The notes beneath the pieces are model-generated. The model was not told where the DNA came from. It saw only the letters and a program-made list of their open reading frames with translations, and did no database searches. The translations under genes and the position numbers were made by a program. Below, piece after piece: positions 22,318 to 32,573 of a DNA stretch of 64,000 nt (positions within the stretch are counted from its first letter, which is position 1; each line of letters starts with the position of its first letter). Origin of the DNA: Yponomeuta sedellus (taxonomy: Eukaryota > Arthropoda > Insecta > Lepidoptera > Yponomeutidae); NCBI GenBank assembly GCA_934045075.1, contig OW203723.1, positions 5,243,913-5,307,912 of the forward strand. The letters are read 5' to 3'.

Positions 22318-22452
22318 GAATTGTGGGCAGGCAACCGATGAACTGACGACTTGGTCAAAGTGGCAGGAAAAAACTGGATTCGGAAAGCCCAAGACTGAAG
22401 TGAATGGCGTGCATTAGAGGAGACCTCAGCATTGGGTGGCTATCGAAGAAGA
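22318..22452 (+). pseudogene. RTE-type LINE ORF C-terminus, broken
   Basis: Frames change once: GRQPMN then, after a shift, DDLVKVAGKNWIRKAQD, stop, SEWRALEET. This matches the C-terminal pattern of RTE proteins (GRPxxRWxDDLxKVAGxxWxxxAQDRxxWRxLEExYxQQW). The tail is gaagaagaagaagaa. One frameshift and one stop: dead. Confidence 0.75.
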
Positions 22453-22907
22453 AGAAGAAAGCCATAGGTTTGACTTTTAGCCTAGAATGACGATCTAAAT
22501 ATGTTAAGAATCGATTGTAAACGATTTATTTCGGCATAAAAAATTCCAATGACGAATGCACTTGCAGTCATTATTATCTTTAGACAATGGTAATATAATC
22601 CAATTTTATTGTTATACTTTATTGCAAACGAAACACAAAACATTAAGTGAGTAGTAACATACTCTTATATTAATTCGTGGTATTGTTTTAAGATCATTAC
22701 GATACAATTTGTAGTTTGCAATACCGCTCAAGCGCAATGGGTGGTCGTCGACCAGTACACACCACCCTATTTCATTCAATAAAAAGCTCGCTACCCTACG
22801 GAAGTTCAATTATTGTTGCCACGGCGGGAATAACCCCCGCGTCACTATTTGCATGCAGCCATGTAGAACACTAGATGTGTGTAGTACTGTAGACAGACTC
22901 TCTACAG

Positions 22908-23017
22908 CACCGCGTCACATAGGTTTCGCTGAAGCCAAGAGTTCCGTGGAAAAGTCACAGGGGTTTCGCAAAAATAAAAGTAGTTCGGTAGTGTTAGCGG
23001 AATTTTAGGAACCACTG
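22908..23017. mobile_element. Short hAT-like element with 8-bp duplication
   Basis: CTCTACAG at 22900-22907 and 23018-23025 bounds a 110-bp insert starting CACCGCGTCACATAGG and ending TTTTAGGAACCACTG. The right end read outward (CAGTGGTTCCTAAAA) has the typical hAT start. The left TIR matches only loosely. Confidence 0.6.
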
Positions 23018-23025
23018 CTCTACAG

Positions 23026-25248
23026 AGCTCTATATTCATCAAAAATAGTGAAGTATAGAATACAGCGTACAGTATGGATCGATTCAGGGCGAAGTGTTGT
23101 GCACGAAGTACACCAAGTCAGTGTAAAGCCAGTGTCTACCGACGATGTCGCATTTTCAATGGCTGGTAGACTTTATTGAGAGAATTTTATTATCTGCCTG
23201 TATTTTACCCGCCTATGAAAATAAGAGGAACAATACTTTATACGTCAAACTATAACTATCTCTAAGGGCAAAAAGAAGATAGTAATAAATAGCAACCAGA
23301 GCCTAGATGTCTAACTCATCAAAGCAATATTCGTCAATCTACTCTGATTCGTGCTAATGCTAAAGACTAGCTGGTGAATTAGTCAGCTAATCGCCAACTG
23401 ATCTAACATATTTACTGGTGTTTTTGTGCTATGTGATTGAGACTGCACCTTTAACTAACCTAAAACCATAACACGGTATATCATAATGACATGCTCATAT
23501 GTACATAGTTACATAATATTAAACGAGTCTAATCGCGATTATTTATTAGTTAAGCGCAATATAGTCAGCTAGACCGGACTTTAGTTCGATACTCAATCTC
23601 ATACCGTGAAACATGAGCGTGGTGACTGCCCTGACGCTGACTGTACGGCTATTGGACGGGGCTATTGTACTGGCTTAGACCTACACTTGCACAATGCACA
23701 CGCAACTGACTGCGAAACGGCTTTGCAGCACTACCTACACGGCATTTGGTACACCCGATGAGAAATTGCAAGATAGAATACGGCAGGAGTCAAAATTTGT
23801 ATTCCACAAGAATAGATTCCACCAGTTGCGGTTCCTGATTTTTTAAGGCTATGGAATACTAACACCGACTCTTGTATTTTACAGGACCACATAGCTAAAT
23901 ATAAAATTCAAGATTTAACTTCAGGCTTCTGAAAGTACCGGCAATATCCCTTGATCTAAAATAATATTTGGGGCTGACGAATTATTGAACAATCGAATGT
24001 TATTAAATTCGATTCAATATCTGATCTAAAATAATATTTGGGGCAAAGTGCCAACATAAAGCGGCGGTAAAACAAAGATTAGACAAGGATTATTAGTCTA
24101 ACAACAGTTACTTGTATTCAATTTAAAGCCTGGAAAGATATCCGAAAATATATTCACAACACAAAAGTAGCCTCATAGATTGTCAATGGCCAACAGGTTT
24201 GCAGTAGATTGTAAAGCAATCTTGATTTTGAAAGTAGAATTTTCAGATTCTACTTCTAACAAGTACTGCAACAATTGATCTGGATTGAGATAATGACTCT
24301 TATTGCACACAATTTCTTGCTTCAGATTATTTCTTAACGACTTCTAAAGACAATAATCTTCTTCTAAACCATTGACATGATTGATAAGGATCCTTGATTT
24401 TTAACATGATTATTTGTTGACAAAGCAAACGAGGTATTTCAGGATCGTGTCATGTGGGAAACCCCGGCTTCTGCCTAGCCCTCCAGGCTACCGGTCTGAC
24501 TTTCTGTAATATATTTATTTGTTATAAGATAAGATTATATTTCATACACAAGAAAAAACACGGAAACCATAGAAACGTTTCCGATGGAGAAAGAAATACA
24601 AATGCAAGGAAAAAGGATTCCTCAACATATATAAGACTTACAACAGACGCGGTTTAAAAATGTGTTAAGCATACTCTGTGCACAAAGCCTATTATAAAAT
24701 TAAGGATTATTTGAAGGACAAAGTTGTCTGCTATGGAAATAAAGTGAATCGAGACGATTATGTGTAGTGTAATGTATGTTGAAAACTCAGTTAATTAAGT
24801 TAAAATCTGTTTTGAAAATAATAAACGTGGAGTTTCTTTGTTAGTTTCTTCTCCACATAATATATAACATTTTGTTTTTATAGTGAAAAAAAAAAAACGT
24901 AACATTTGCACAAAAATAAAAACAATCCGTATTCAATTGTGCCCGTAGCTGTACGCCAGAGTACTTGCATAGGGAACTGGGTGAGTGTGCACATTCATCA
25001 CCGGTGCACCTCTGCATTGTCGGAATTGGATTAAGATCGCACTAAGGAAATTGGGGCAGGACATTCGTGTGAACTGAAAGTTGAGGGAGTAGGCCGAGCG
25101 ATAGCATGTAACATGATAGCATTTATGTTTCGGGTAAACTTTGCTAAGACTGATCTGTTTACAGGCTGAAATTGTACTGGCACTAAGACTAAAGTTGTTT
25201 GTTCGACTAACAGTAACTGTGCACTTTCCTTTCGATCCTTTATTCCTT
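23026..25248. other. Intron sequence with a short motif copy and a 23-bp direct repeat
   Basis: 23525-23555 is another gagtctaatcgcgattattt motif. tgatctaaaataatatttgg... occurs at 23952-23974 and 24022-24044. The rest, including a 159-codon minus frame beginning at 25412, shows no recognisable protein. Confidence 0.5.
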
Positions 25249-25355
25249 CCAATTCTTTCTTTTCTTTTTGTATAGTAACAGATCTTGCCAAAAGTATGGC
25301 AAAATCGGAACAACCGCCTAATTAATGAGTTATTTATGTAACAAAGTGTGAGCTT
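25249..25355 (+). repeat. ~100-bp direct repeat, copy 1
   Basis: cagatcttgccaaaagtatg ... aaaatcggaac ... cgcctaattaatga ... ttatttatgt, repeated 670 bp to the right at 25919-26020. Translated in one frame both read QILPKVWxNRNxRLIN. This copy has a 1-nt insertion after RLIN. The element is not identified. Confidence 0.75.
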
Positions 25356-25619
25356 TACGAATATCGAAATAAAAAGCGATGACTGCCACATGAAAGTAAA
25401 TGAAAGAAACAATTTGCAAATGGTATAAGTGTAAAATCACCCGAATTATTGTTTTCATATTTTAGAAATTTTAAACAAAGTCGGTTCAGAACCAGACGTT
25501 CGGTCGTAATTTCACCAACAATTCAAAAAATTATCTATAAGTATCGAGAATTTAATAAGTTCAGTTAATTTAAGTAGGCCATTTTACTATATTGTTTTTC
25601 TTTTTTTGCACGCCTGCCA

Positions 25620-25870
25620 ACTTTTTCGTTGCCTCCTGCGGTTGACTGGTAGAAAATGCTTATGGCATTAAGTTTGCCGCATTGTACGATTTTATGGTGC
25701 AATAAAGTATTAATAATAATAATAACATACGCGTCGAATTGATAACCTCCTCCTTTTTTGAAGTCGGTTAGAAACAACATCGGGATAAACACACACACGT
25801 AATGTTACACATTGCGGATTTCAAGACCGTGTTCACCTTTGAGTGAATATAGTCTTGAAATCCGAGTTCA
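25620..25870 (+). repeat. LINE-like 3' tail and hairpin between the direct repeats
   Basis: ggttgactggtagaaaatgc ... atggtgcaataaagta with (taa)n tail is typical of insect LINE 3' ends. ttttttgaagtcggttag follows. cggatttcaagac / gtcttgaaatccg (25815-25863) forms a hairpin. Confidence 0.55.
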
Positions 25871-25918
25871 CAGAAACGGTGATTTTAGAACAAAGAGAAT
25901 ATACACATTAGAACTTTC

Positions 25919-26020
25919 AATTCCTTCTCTTCTCCTTGTCTGTACGACAGATCTTGCCAAAAGTATGGGAAAATCGGAACCATCGCCTAATTAATGATTA
26001 TTTATGTGACAAAGAGCTTT
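25919..26020 (+). repeat. ~100-bp direct repeat, copy 2
   Basis: See 25249. Here the frame QILPKVWENRNHRLIN continues open for 72 codons from 25936 to 26151, without a domain I recognise. Confidence 0.75.
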
Positions 26021-26339
26021 GTTTGCTTAAATTAGCGTCGAAAATGGCATCAATTGAGACTTCCACGGGCTTTGTGCGAAGCCAAAGCGTACAAAGACAA
26101 CAATGGACCTCGGGACAAAACCGGCGACTCATTCAATGCTCGTGTGTTCAGTAACACCTACAGTTGCTTCCTACCTAACGCCCCAGTGTTACATGCTTTG
26201 AGAATGAGGAACGAAAAGCTTGATATTGAGTTTTCTACTTTTGCAAGAAAAGTAAGTAATGTTTTGATATTTAAAGTTAGTGATGGCAATCATGGAATGC
26301 AATGAAATCATGTAGATAGCAATTGAATGCAATGAAATC

Positions 26340-26465
26340 ATGTTTAAGATGATTTGAGAAACGATGGTCTGAGTGGAGTATTTTTCGCTGCCTTTTTCAC
26401 ACTAAAATTCGTTCCAAAGGCAGTGGCTAACGTTGTACAGAAACATTCAACAAACAGAATAAAAT
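26340..26465 (+). repeat. LINE-like 3' end (family F), copy 2
   Basis: tttaagatgatttgagaaac, gatggtctgagtggagta, gctgcctttttcaca, aaaggcagtggcta. More diverged than the copies at 15668 and 53108. Confidence 0.65.
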
Positions 26466-26651
26466 TTTTGATTTCTGATGCTAGGTTTAGCGCTGGTATT
26501 GTCCAGTACAGTAATCTAATTTTAGTTTACTTAGTGAAAAAAGTCATGACTAAACAGAGATGTAGTTTGAAGTGGAATATTAATAGACTACTAGCTGATC
26601 CGACAGACGTTGTGCAGTTTAAACTATGAATATTGAATTATTTTTTCCTTC

Positions 26652-26814
26652 ATAGTATGAGTCCCTATTTACCTTGGTCACGGCAACACTTTTGGACGGG
26701 TGACCCATTTGACTAATTCTTTTTTGTTGTATGGTTTATTGTCAGGAGAAGAACTTCTCCTGATAATAAACCAAAAGTGTTGCCGTGACCAAGGTAAATA
26801 GGGACTCATACTAT
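26652..26814. mobile_element. Fold-back element with perfect 44-bp arms
   Basis: Left arm 26652-26695 (atagtatgagtccctattta...acacttttgg) and right arm 26771-26814 are exact mirror images. Inside, a second inverted pair (ggtttattgtcaggagaa / ttctcctgataataaacc). The flanks are TA-rich, and no firm duplication is seen. Perfect arms suggest a recent event or gene conversion. Confidence 0.85.
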
Positions 26815-26869
26815 ATATAATGCTCTCTTTTTATATATAAGACAATATATAAGTAGATAACACTTTTCT

Positions 26870-26965
26870 TATGTAGCCTATATAAGTCCCACTGCAGAGC
26901 TTAAGCCTTCTCTCAGAATGAGAGAGTACGAGCTTAGTTACGAAGATATCGACAAGTAGCCAGTC
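26870..26965 (+). repeat. Repeat H fragment
   Basis: gcctatataagtcccactgc ... agccttctctcagaatgaga. Related blocks at 30490, 41335 and 55985; those carry the further block ttcctcacgatgttttcctt or decayed forms of it. Confidence 0.55.
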
Positions 26966-27596
26966 CAATCGCACTTTCACAGTGAAGATAGGCAGTTAAA
27001 TCACTTGAGGGCACATGACCGAGCCTACTCCAGCTGCAGACAAAAGTTTACAGACATGGATACATAACACAGTTTTTCATGCCATGTAACACCGAGGGTC
27101 TAAGAAAAGCGGCAGCGAATCCTATGCTTTCACTTACATAGCACAAACGCACGTTTTTCGCGATACAAACGCCGGATATTATGCGTATTATCGTAAATAG
27201 AGCCGTAATGGGAGCCGCATTGCAGCATTGTTGTCATTTTTAGCTCCTATGTAGAGCAATTCCATGAATAGGTGCCAGTGTGTATCCTATTATAGCCAAA
27301 ACCTTTCACAAATAGGGTAGAAGTCGGTTGAACATTTTGTTCGTTCACAATTACGACCCTTCATCGTCTATGTAATGTCAGTTTTGAAAAGACTAAGTTT
27401 GGAGTTTTTTGTCAATTTTTCTCCAAAATTATCTAGATTTTGAAATGGACAACTACCTAGTTTGAATTGTAACATTCATTAAGCCGCGGTTTCTGTGCTA
27501 CTTTGAATGAAATATTTTCATTTCATTTCAACAAGAATATTCCTTGAATAAGCTTACAAAGGTAGTAAGTACCTACTAACAACTTTATACATAACA
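26966..27596. other. Intron sequence, nothing recognised
   Basis: No frames or repeats of note. Confidence 0.45.
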
Positions 27597-27790
27597 TAAC
27601 TACCGTTCTGGAAGAAATCTCCTATAGAGATAATTTCGCCTTTGTACTTGTGGTCTCTTATGTAATGTCCTGTTCATTGTTTCTTGTGCAGTACCTACTG
27701 ATTAATTCGTCGATATGTATGTCCCCTCTGCTGAGGCACGGGTCTCGGGTTCCTGCATCGCAAGAAGGTTAGACCATGGGCCTATAACAA
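27597..27790. repeat. LINE 3' tail, then a reverse 5S-SINE 3' fragment
   Basis: 27605-27695: ctggaagaaatctcctatag ... tttcgcctttgtacttgtg ... cttgtgcagta (compare 49722-49830). 27715-27780 on the minus strand: tgtatgtcccctctgctgag, gcacgggtctcgggttcctg, the reversed SINE tail. Confidence 0.65.
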
Positions 27791-28739
27791 AGAAATACTA
27801 TATCCAGAAGTTGAAGAGTAAGAGCAATTTTGCACTACGTCCGATCCGCAGCCGATCCGAGTCCGTGAAAATAAGGTCCGAAGTAGTCGTAGAACTATTT
27901 CTACGGTAGTTTACGCACTAGATCCGGCTTACGACATACGTTGTCTCTTCGTCGTCCGACAATATCCATTTCGGATAAGATTCATTGACGGACCGAATCC
28001 GAATTGCGTACGAGAGCGGGGCGCGGCTGGGGCGAGAGGCATCCAGTTTAGTTCTGTTCTGTGTGGCAGCGCATGCTTGCATCATGTTACTACACGAGTG
28101 GAAAATAACCATGCTTATGGGACAGCTGGGATTTACCCCCTAACTGCTTGGATTTAGGATTTTAGATCAGAGATCGGACTAGTGAGTAAACCATGTCCGA
28201 ATTAGGTCCAAGATTTCTAGGACCTAATTCGGAACTGCGAAACTCTGCGAAACCACTTTGAACGTCTAAAAAGTTGCACTTAACCTAAGAAAAAATAGTT
28301 CCTTCTACTTGGCGTACAGATGCTCCAAACTTTCTTAGAAAAGCAAATTACTGTAGTAATAAATGTTACAAAAATCAAATTTTCATTAAAATTAAAAAAA
28401 AGTCCAAATTGTAACTCTCCCAATAATAAATTTTCGGTTCATATGGGACATAAACTTTTGCAAATTAGCGGTACTTAAACCCATTTTAAAGAACAGGTCG
28501 AATTTCCCTATATTTTAGTGGGTACGAACTAATTCTAGTGTACAAAAAACAATGTTCTACTTCGTCTGCTGGATTGTATTGGGCTAAAAACTTAGAAAAC
28601 AATGGAAAACTTGCAAGAAAACATACGTTGCGGACACCATCAATGATTTTTTTATTTCGTAGAAACTATATAGCTCCTACATTTCGCAATATTTTATAGA
28701 GCCCGCGATATACTTAAAGTGGTTGATCAAAGGCCTAGG
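27791..28739. other. Intron sequence with one hairpin
   Basis: tccgaattaggtcc (28196-28209) pairs with ggacctaattcgga (28220-28233). 27830-28090 is CpG-richer than its surroundings without recognisable coding content. Confidence 0.5.
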
Positions 28740-28863
28740 CGTGGAGCTAGGGCTGCCACCTTTCCGTGTTTAAATGGTGGTTAACAATGTAATTCTTCGA
28801 GTCATGACAATATTTTCATTTGAGTACATGGTTACTGTGGGTAAATATAAATATACTGACTAG

Positions 28864-28940
28864 TAGATAGATAGATAGAGAACACTTTATTGTACATAAA
28901 ACAAGTCCTAAAATACAAATTAAAATAAAGGAAATACTTT
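28864..28940 (-). repeat. LINE 3' tail (reverse) nested in the hAT-like element
   Basis: (tagatagatagatag) then agaacactttattgtacata: a reversed polyadenylation-type tail with tetranucleotide end. Confidence 0.7.
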
Positions 28941-29107
28941 CATACTGTACTGGGTTTCTTTTATACGTAACATAAACTAACGCCTGCATCCTAGAGGGGT
29001 AGGCAGAGATCAAGACTTTTTACTTCTTGTGATCCTTACAAACCTATTTAGTTCCATCAAGATTAATTAGTCGCTGCATGCCCGCACGGCCGCCGGTCTT
29101 TATTAAA

Positions 29108-29240
29108 TAAGTAGCTGACCCCGTAGACGTTGTTTTGCCATATTAATTAGCCTACGACCTATTCTCAGACAAACGAAATAAAAATACCTACCAAATTTAC
29201 ATAAATACTTTCATAAAAATTGGTAAAGCCGTTTTAGTGG
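29108..29240 (+). repeat. Repeat 'agctgaccccgtagacgttgtt' fragment
   Basis: Head gtagctgaccccgtagacg, then tagcctacgacctattctca, and acttcataaaaatt-like end. Related scraps at 26595, 53000 and 54305 (ggtcgtaggctaa). Confidence 0.5.
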
Positions 29241-29406
29241 AGTTCGTTAACAATCACTGTGACACGCGATTTTTATATATTAAATATAAAAAAGCAACAT
29301 AATTTTTTTCAGCAATATTAAAAGGAATCTTAACGGGGTTAACAAACAAGCTACCACCGAAAACTTCGGGCCTGACTTTCTCAAAGGTGGCAGCCCTACG
29401 TGGAGT

Positions 29407-30219
29407 TGTAAATGGCCAGATATATTCAACGCGACAAAGGCTAGGCCGCAAACGGCCCGACTGTAAATCAAAACATATCGCAACTGGGCAACGGATGGTA
29501 GTGAGGCACGCGTGGGCTGAAGGCTTTTGAGCTCGCTGCACACTCAATGGCGGAATTGAATGGATAGATGGTTCTATCCATTCGATTATACATTTCGGTA
29601 ACAATAGGTTAGCACTCTGTGTTGAGGATTTTGCGTTTATTACAAGAATGTTTTCATTCTTGGTAATAAATACAGGAGACAGATTAGAATCTGCATCGTA
29701 TCCGTAAACATTATTGTTGGTCTGTCACGCTTCATTGCAGTATGAACATGAATAATAACCCAAATATGAAAGCATTTGGACCAATATTATTCCTTTCTTT
29801 TTATTGAAAAACTTCATAAAAAAAAATAGGGGGATTTTTTGGAATGACATTTTTTTCTGGTTCTCGTTTGTTGCACAAAACTCATCGTTGATCTTGATTC
29901 CGTTGGGGAATATGCATGACCCACTTCGATCATCGTGAAACATGGTGACAACTCACAGCGCAGTGTGTGGAAACCTTTAGCGAACATTTCGTGGCGAAAA
30001 TCGCCCACTTAGCATCGCCGTTGCATAGCCTACTATGCGACAGGCGTGGGCTAGCTTGTTTTGATGGAAAAGTGACTCCGATCAATTGAAAGTTGCATTG
30101 GGCTATGTTCCAAGGTAAAACTAAGGTGCAGGAACTTGGTGACAAATTATAATTAGATACGACAGTTCTCAGCTTAGTCGCAACGACTTGTCAAATTCAC
30201 AGTTCCTTATAGCTAATAC
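29407..30219. other. Intron sequence, nothing recognised
   Basis: A small hairpin (tttattacaagaat / attcttggtaataaa, 29636-29670). Minus-strand frames here lack recognisable domains. Confidence 0.45.
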
Positions 30220-30227
30220 AGGCGCGT

Positions 30228-30448
30228 AATCTGTATTACGTACAGGCACGCAATACAGAGAGTATTGTAAAGAGGTTCGAAATTTCACTGATGCCGGTGT
30301 GTCGCCCATTAGCTCAGTTGGAAAGAGCGCTGGCACGGATAGCCAGAGATCGCGGGTTCGAATCCTGGCATGGGTGGAATTTTTAGCCTCTAAATAGGTT
30401 TTTAAAATTGTCCTTAGCACGGGTTAGTGCATTAAAAAGAATATAATA
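30228..30448 (+). repeat. SINE B, forward copy
   Basis: tattacgtacaggcacgcaa, aagaggttcgaaatttcac, tRNA-like cccattagctcagttgg, aagagcgctggcacggatag, gcgggttcgaatcctgg, then tttttagcctctaaatagg, and tail ccttagcacgggttagtg. The loop acGGAta has C at the position where tRNAs have U33, so this is not a working tRNA. Confidence 0.85.
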
Positions 30449-30489
30449 ATAAACCAGTGTTAACATTTTTTGCGTAGCTTATAAATGTC

Positions 30490-30670
30490 CTTGTGTCCAT
30501 ACTCTCCCTCTGAGCAAGTCTTCGCTCAGAGAGAGAGAGTATGGGTTGAATTATCACACGTGCCCATCGCGGATTGGCACATTCAAGCGCTGAGGTATTT
30601 GAACATCTCAGACACTCAGGCTTCCTCGCGATGTTCTCTTTCACGGTTAGCGAGTGTACACAATATTAAG
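30490..30670 (+). repeat. Repeat H copy
   Basis: ccatactctccctctgag ... ctcagagagagagagtatgg (inverted), cccatcgcggattggcaca, gctgaggtatttgaacat, cttcctcgcgatgttctctt. Confidence 0.6.
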
Positions 30671-30710
30671 GCATTAAGTTCCTAATTTGATGTAACATTT
30701 TGGGGTCTTA

Positions 30711-30904
30711 CTATTTTTATTTTTAATGCACTAACCCGTGCTAAGGACAAATTTAAAAACCTATTTAGAGGCTAAAAATTTCACCCATGCCGGGATTCGA
30801 ACCCGCAACCTCTGGCTATCCGTGCCACGGATAGCCACCAGAGGTTGCGGGTTCGAATCCCGGCATGGGTGAAATTTTTAGCCTCTAAATAGGTTTTTAA
30901 ATTT
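30711..30904 (-). mobile_element. Fold-back copy of SINE B (third)
   Basis: The left arm carries the full tail in reverse (aatgcactaacccgtgctaa) and runs to ggctatccgtg. The right arm restarts ccacggatagcc and continues to ctctaaataggtttttaaat, where it stops short of the tail. The centre lies in the anticodon-stem region. This mirrors the 8009 and 46534 insertions in reversed orientation. A different MITE begins immediately after, so the right target duplication cannot be read. Confidence 0.82.
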
Positions 30905-31097
30905 AGGGTCTGTTTCACAATTTGCAGATAAAGTTCCGGATAAGCTATCCGCCACCAGAGCACCTGTTTGTTCTAAATTTGAAGCCATAAACGAACACAT
31001 GCAATATAGGAAAATTTATTTAAATTTAGAACAAACGGCAGCCCTGGTTGCGAATAGTTTATCTGGAACTTTATTTGAACATTGTGAAACAGAGGCT
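30905..31097. mobile_element. MITE 'gggtctgtttcacaat'
   Basis: agggtctgtttcacaattt, then gataaagttccggataa, mirrored by ttatctggaactttatttg and attgtgaaacagaggct. Inner pair aaatttgaagcc / tttagaacaaac is partly inverted. Common MITE type in Lepidoptera. Confidence 0.75.
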
Positions 31098-31167
31098 TAG
31101 CTTATTTTTCGTTTTTTAGTCAATTGTGAATATAATAGTGGGATATCCGACCCGTTAGACCCGTTTA

Positions 31168-31290
31168 ATATATAAGATAAGAATATTCTTTATTGTACAC
31201 CAGAGCACATATTTTAAAACATGTAAAGATGCAAAGTACAATTGGCGGCCTTACAGCAACTATAGTGGTATATCTTTTGGTAGTTCTGAT
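31168..31290 (-). repeat. LINE 3' tail (reverse)
   Basis: aagataagaatattctttat, tgtacaccagagcacatat, acaattggcggccttaca. The same unit is at 62465-62620 and, forward, at 14222-14335. Confidence 0.7.
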
Positions 31291-31295
31291 ATCGA

Positions 31296-31495
31296 CGATT
31301 TCTGTGGCGCAGCGGTAGCGCATCTGCCTACCATCCGAAAGAACCCAGGTTCGAACCCCGGCTGGGGACAAAAAACCCCAGATCTTGGATGTTTACATGT
31401 TTGTGATGTTGCGGTTTCTGGTTCCCACGACACAGGGTATGCTAGTGTGGGGCCAGAAGCAATGAATGTGCCTAAATGTAATGTAATGTTAATTC
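31296..31495 (+). repeat. tRNA-like SINE (family C), best copy
   Basis: tctgtggcgcagcggtagc (A-box), gcatctgcctaccatccg, cccaggttcgaaccccgg (B-box), ctggggacaaaaaacccc, cttggatgtttacatgtttg, gtttctggttcccacgac, gtgtggggccagaagcaatg, and end aatgtaatgtta. Confidence 0.8.
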
Positions 31496-32228
31496 TAATG
31501 AATTATAAATGAACCTTTTTGTCTACAACTGATAGTTTTCCCGTAAAAAATGTACTAACTTTTGTTGTTTAAAATTAAACAGAAAGAGCTACAACGTGGC
31601 CATTCGCGGCCCACTCCTGAGGCCCTCACGGACCACAGGTTGGGAAAAACTGGTGTACTACGTTTAGTTTGCCGTCGTGTGGCTCGCACTATGCAGTATC
31701 ATTTAGTTTATTGAACGCAGGCCTCGTGTATGGACATAACAACGGGAATTGTCATTTAAACGTGACACGTCCGTTTATAGAGCGTCGGACAATCCAAACA
31801 AATCGGACAGTCAACTATAGGCAGAAGTGCATGGGTAGCGAGAGGTATGAAATGGTGCGCACAAAATTTTTCAACATTGACAAGCTTGCCATGCCATAGT
31901 AGTCATTCTAGAGTAGTAATTTTGTAAACCCAAGAAACCCGTAGAAAGTAAGTAGATGAACTGTTTTTTAGCTTTAGCTAGTTTTAGGGTTATTTCTCAA
32001 ATACTCAATTACTGAAACTGTCCAAATTAAAGATTGTGTTTTTTAAACCATGTTGGTTTCACAGGTACTTTTCAAATTTTTTTTTTAATTCAGCCCTTTA
32101 CTCTCGAAGCTATTGAGTTCAAATGGCGAAATAATTAAATGCAATAAGTCAGAAAGATCGACCTAATGAACATAGGTACGTTTTAGTGGTAACAAGTAAC
32201 ATTCCATAATAACTCCAGAGTGTGAAAC
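31496..32228. other. Intron sequence, nothing recognised
   Basis: No repeats recognised; random frames. Confidence 0.45.
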
Positions 32229-32241
32229 ATGTTTTAAATGA

Positions 32242-32573
32242 TTATACTATTTTTAGTTTTATTGCACTAACCCGTGCTAAGGACAATTTTAAAAACCCTA
32301 TTTAGAGGCTAAAAATTCCACCCATGCCGGGATTCGAACCCGCGACCTCTGGCTATCCGTGCCAGCGCTCTTTCCAACTGAGCTAATAGGCGACTAACCG
32401 GCATCAGTGAAATTTCGAACCTCTTTACACTATTCTCTGTATTACGTACAGGCAGCGACATCTGGCTGAATTAAATTGCATTACTTACAGCCCCGAGTAC
32501 CTACTTTGCAGTTAGGTTTTTACATCGGAATGATATCGCTGTACCCACATGATTATACTATTTTTATTTTACT
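32242..32573 (-). mobile_element. SINE B, complete 332-bp insertion with 13-bp target duplication
   Basis: ATGTTTTAAATGA at 32229-32241 and 32574-32586. Read in reverse this gives the full unit: 5' ...atcatgtgggtacagcgat, ctaactgcaaagtaggtact, cagatgtcgctgcctgtac, agaggttcgaaatttcac, tRNA-like core, ttttagcctctaaataggg, cacgggttagtgcaataaa. The tRNA-like core thus begins about 160 nt inside the element, unlike a standard tRNA-headed SINE. Confidence 0.88.

Larger units (their letters stand above)
28748..29398. mobile_element. hAT-like non-autonomous element, 651 bp, 8-bp duplication
   Basis: TIRs TAGGGCTGCCACCTTT (28748) and mirrored AAAGGTGGCAGCCCTA (to 29398). Target duplication CGTGGAGC (28740-28747) / CGTGGAGT (29399-29406), one base changed. 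It carries other repeats inside: a reverse LINE tail with (gata)n at 28864-28935 and a 'gtagctgaccccgtagacgt' repeat at 29108-29235. No transposase frame. Confidence 0.78.

Noticed and set aside
24933..25412. 159-codon minus-strand frame
   Set aside because: No domain, unusual composition, overlaps the duplicated 100-bp repeat; likely chance.
26054..26254. Plus-strand frame ending at a gtaagt-like donor, read as an exon
   Set aside because: No acceptor, no recognised family, and it is opposite to the host gene strand; kept only as part of a finding.
30300..30380. tRNA gene from the tRNA-like core of SINE B
   Set aside because: C instead of U before the anticodon, a mismatched acceptor stem, and dispersed copies with a shared tail show it is a SINE.
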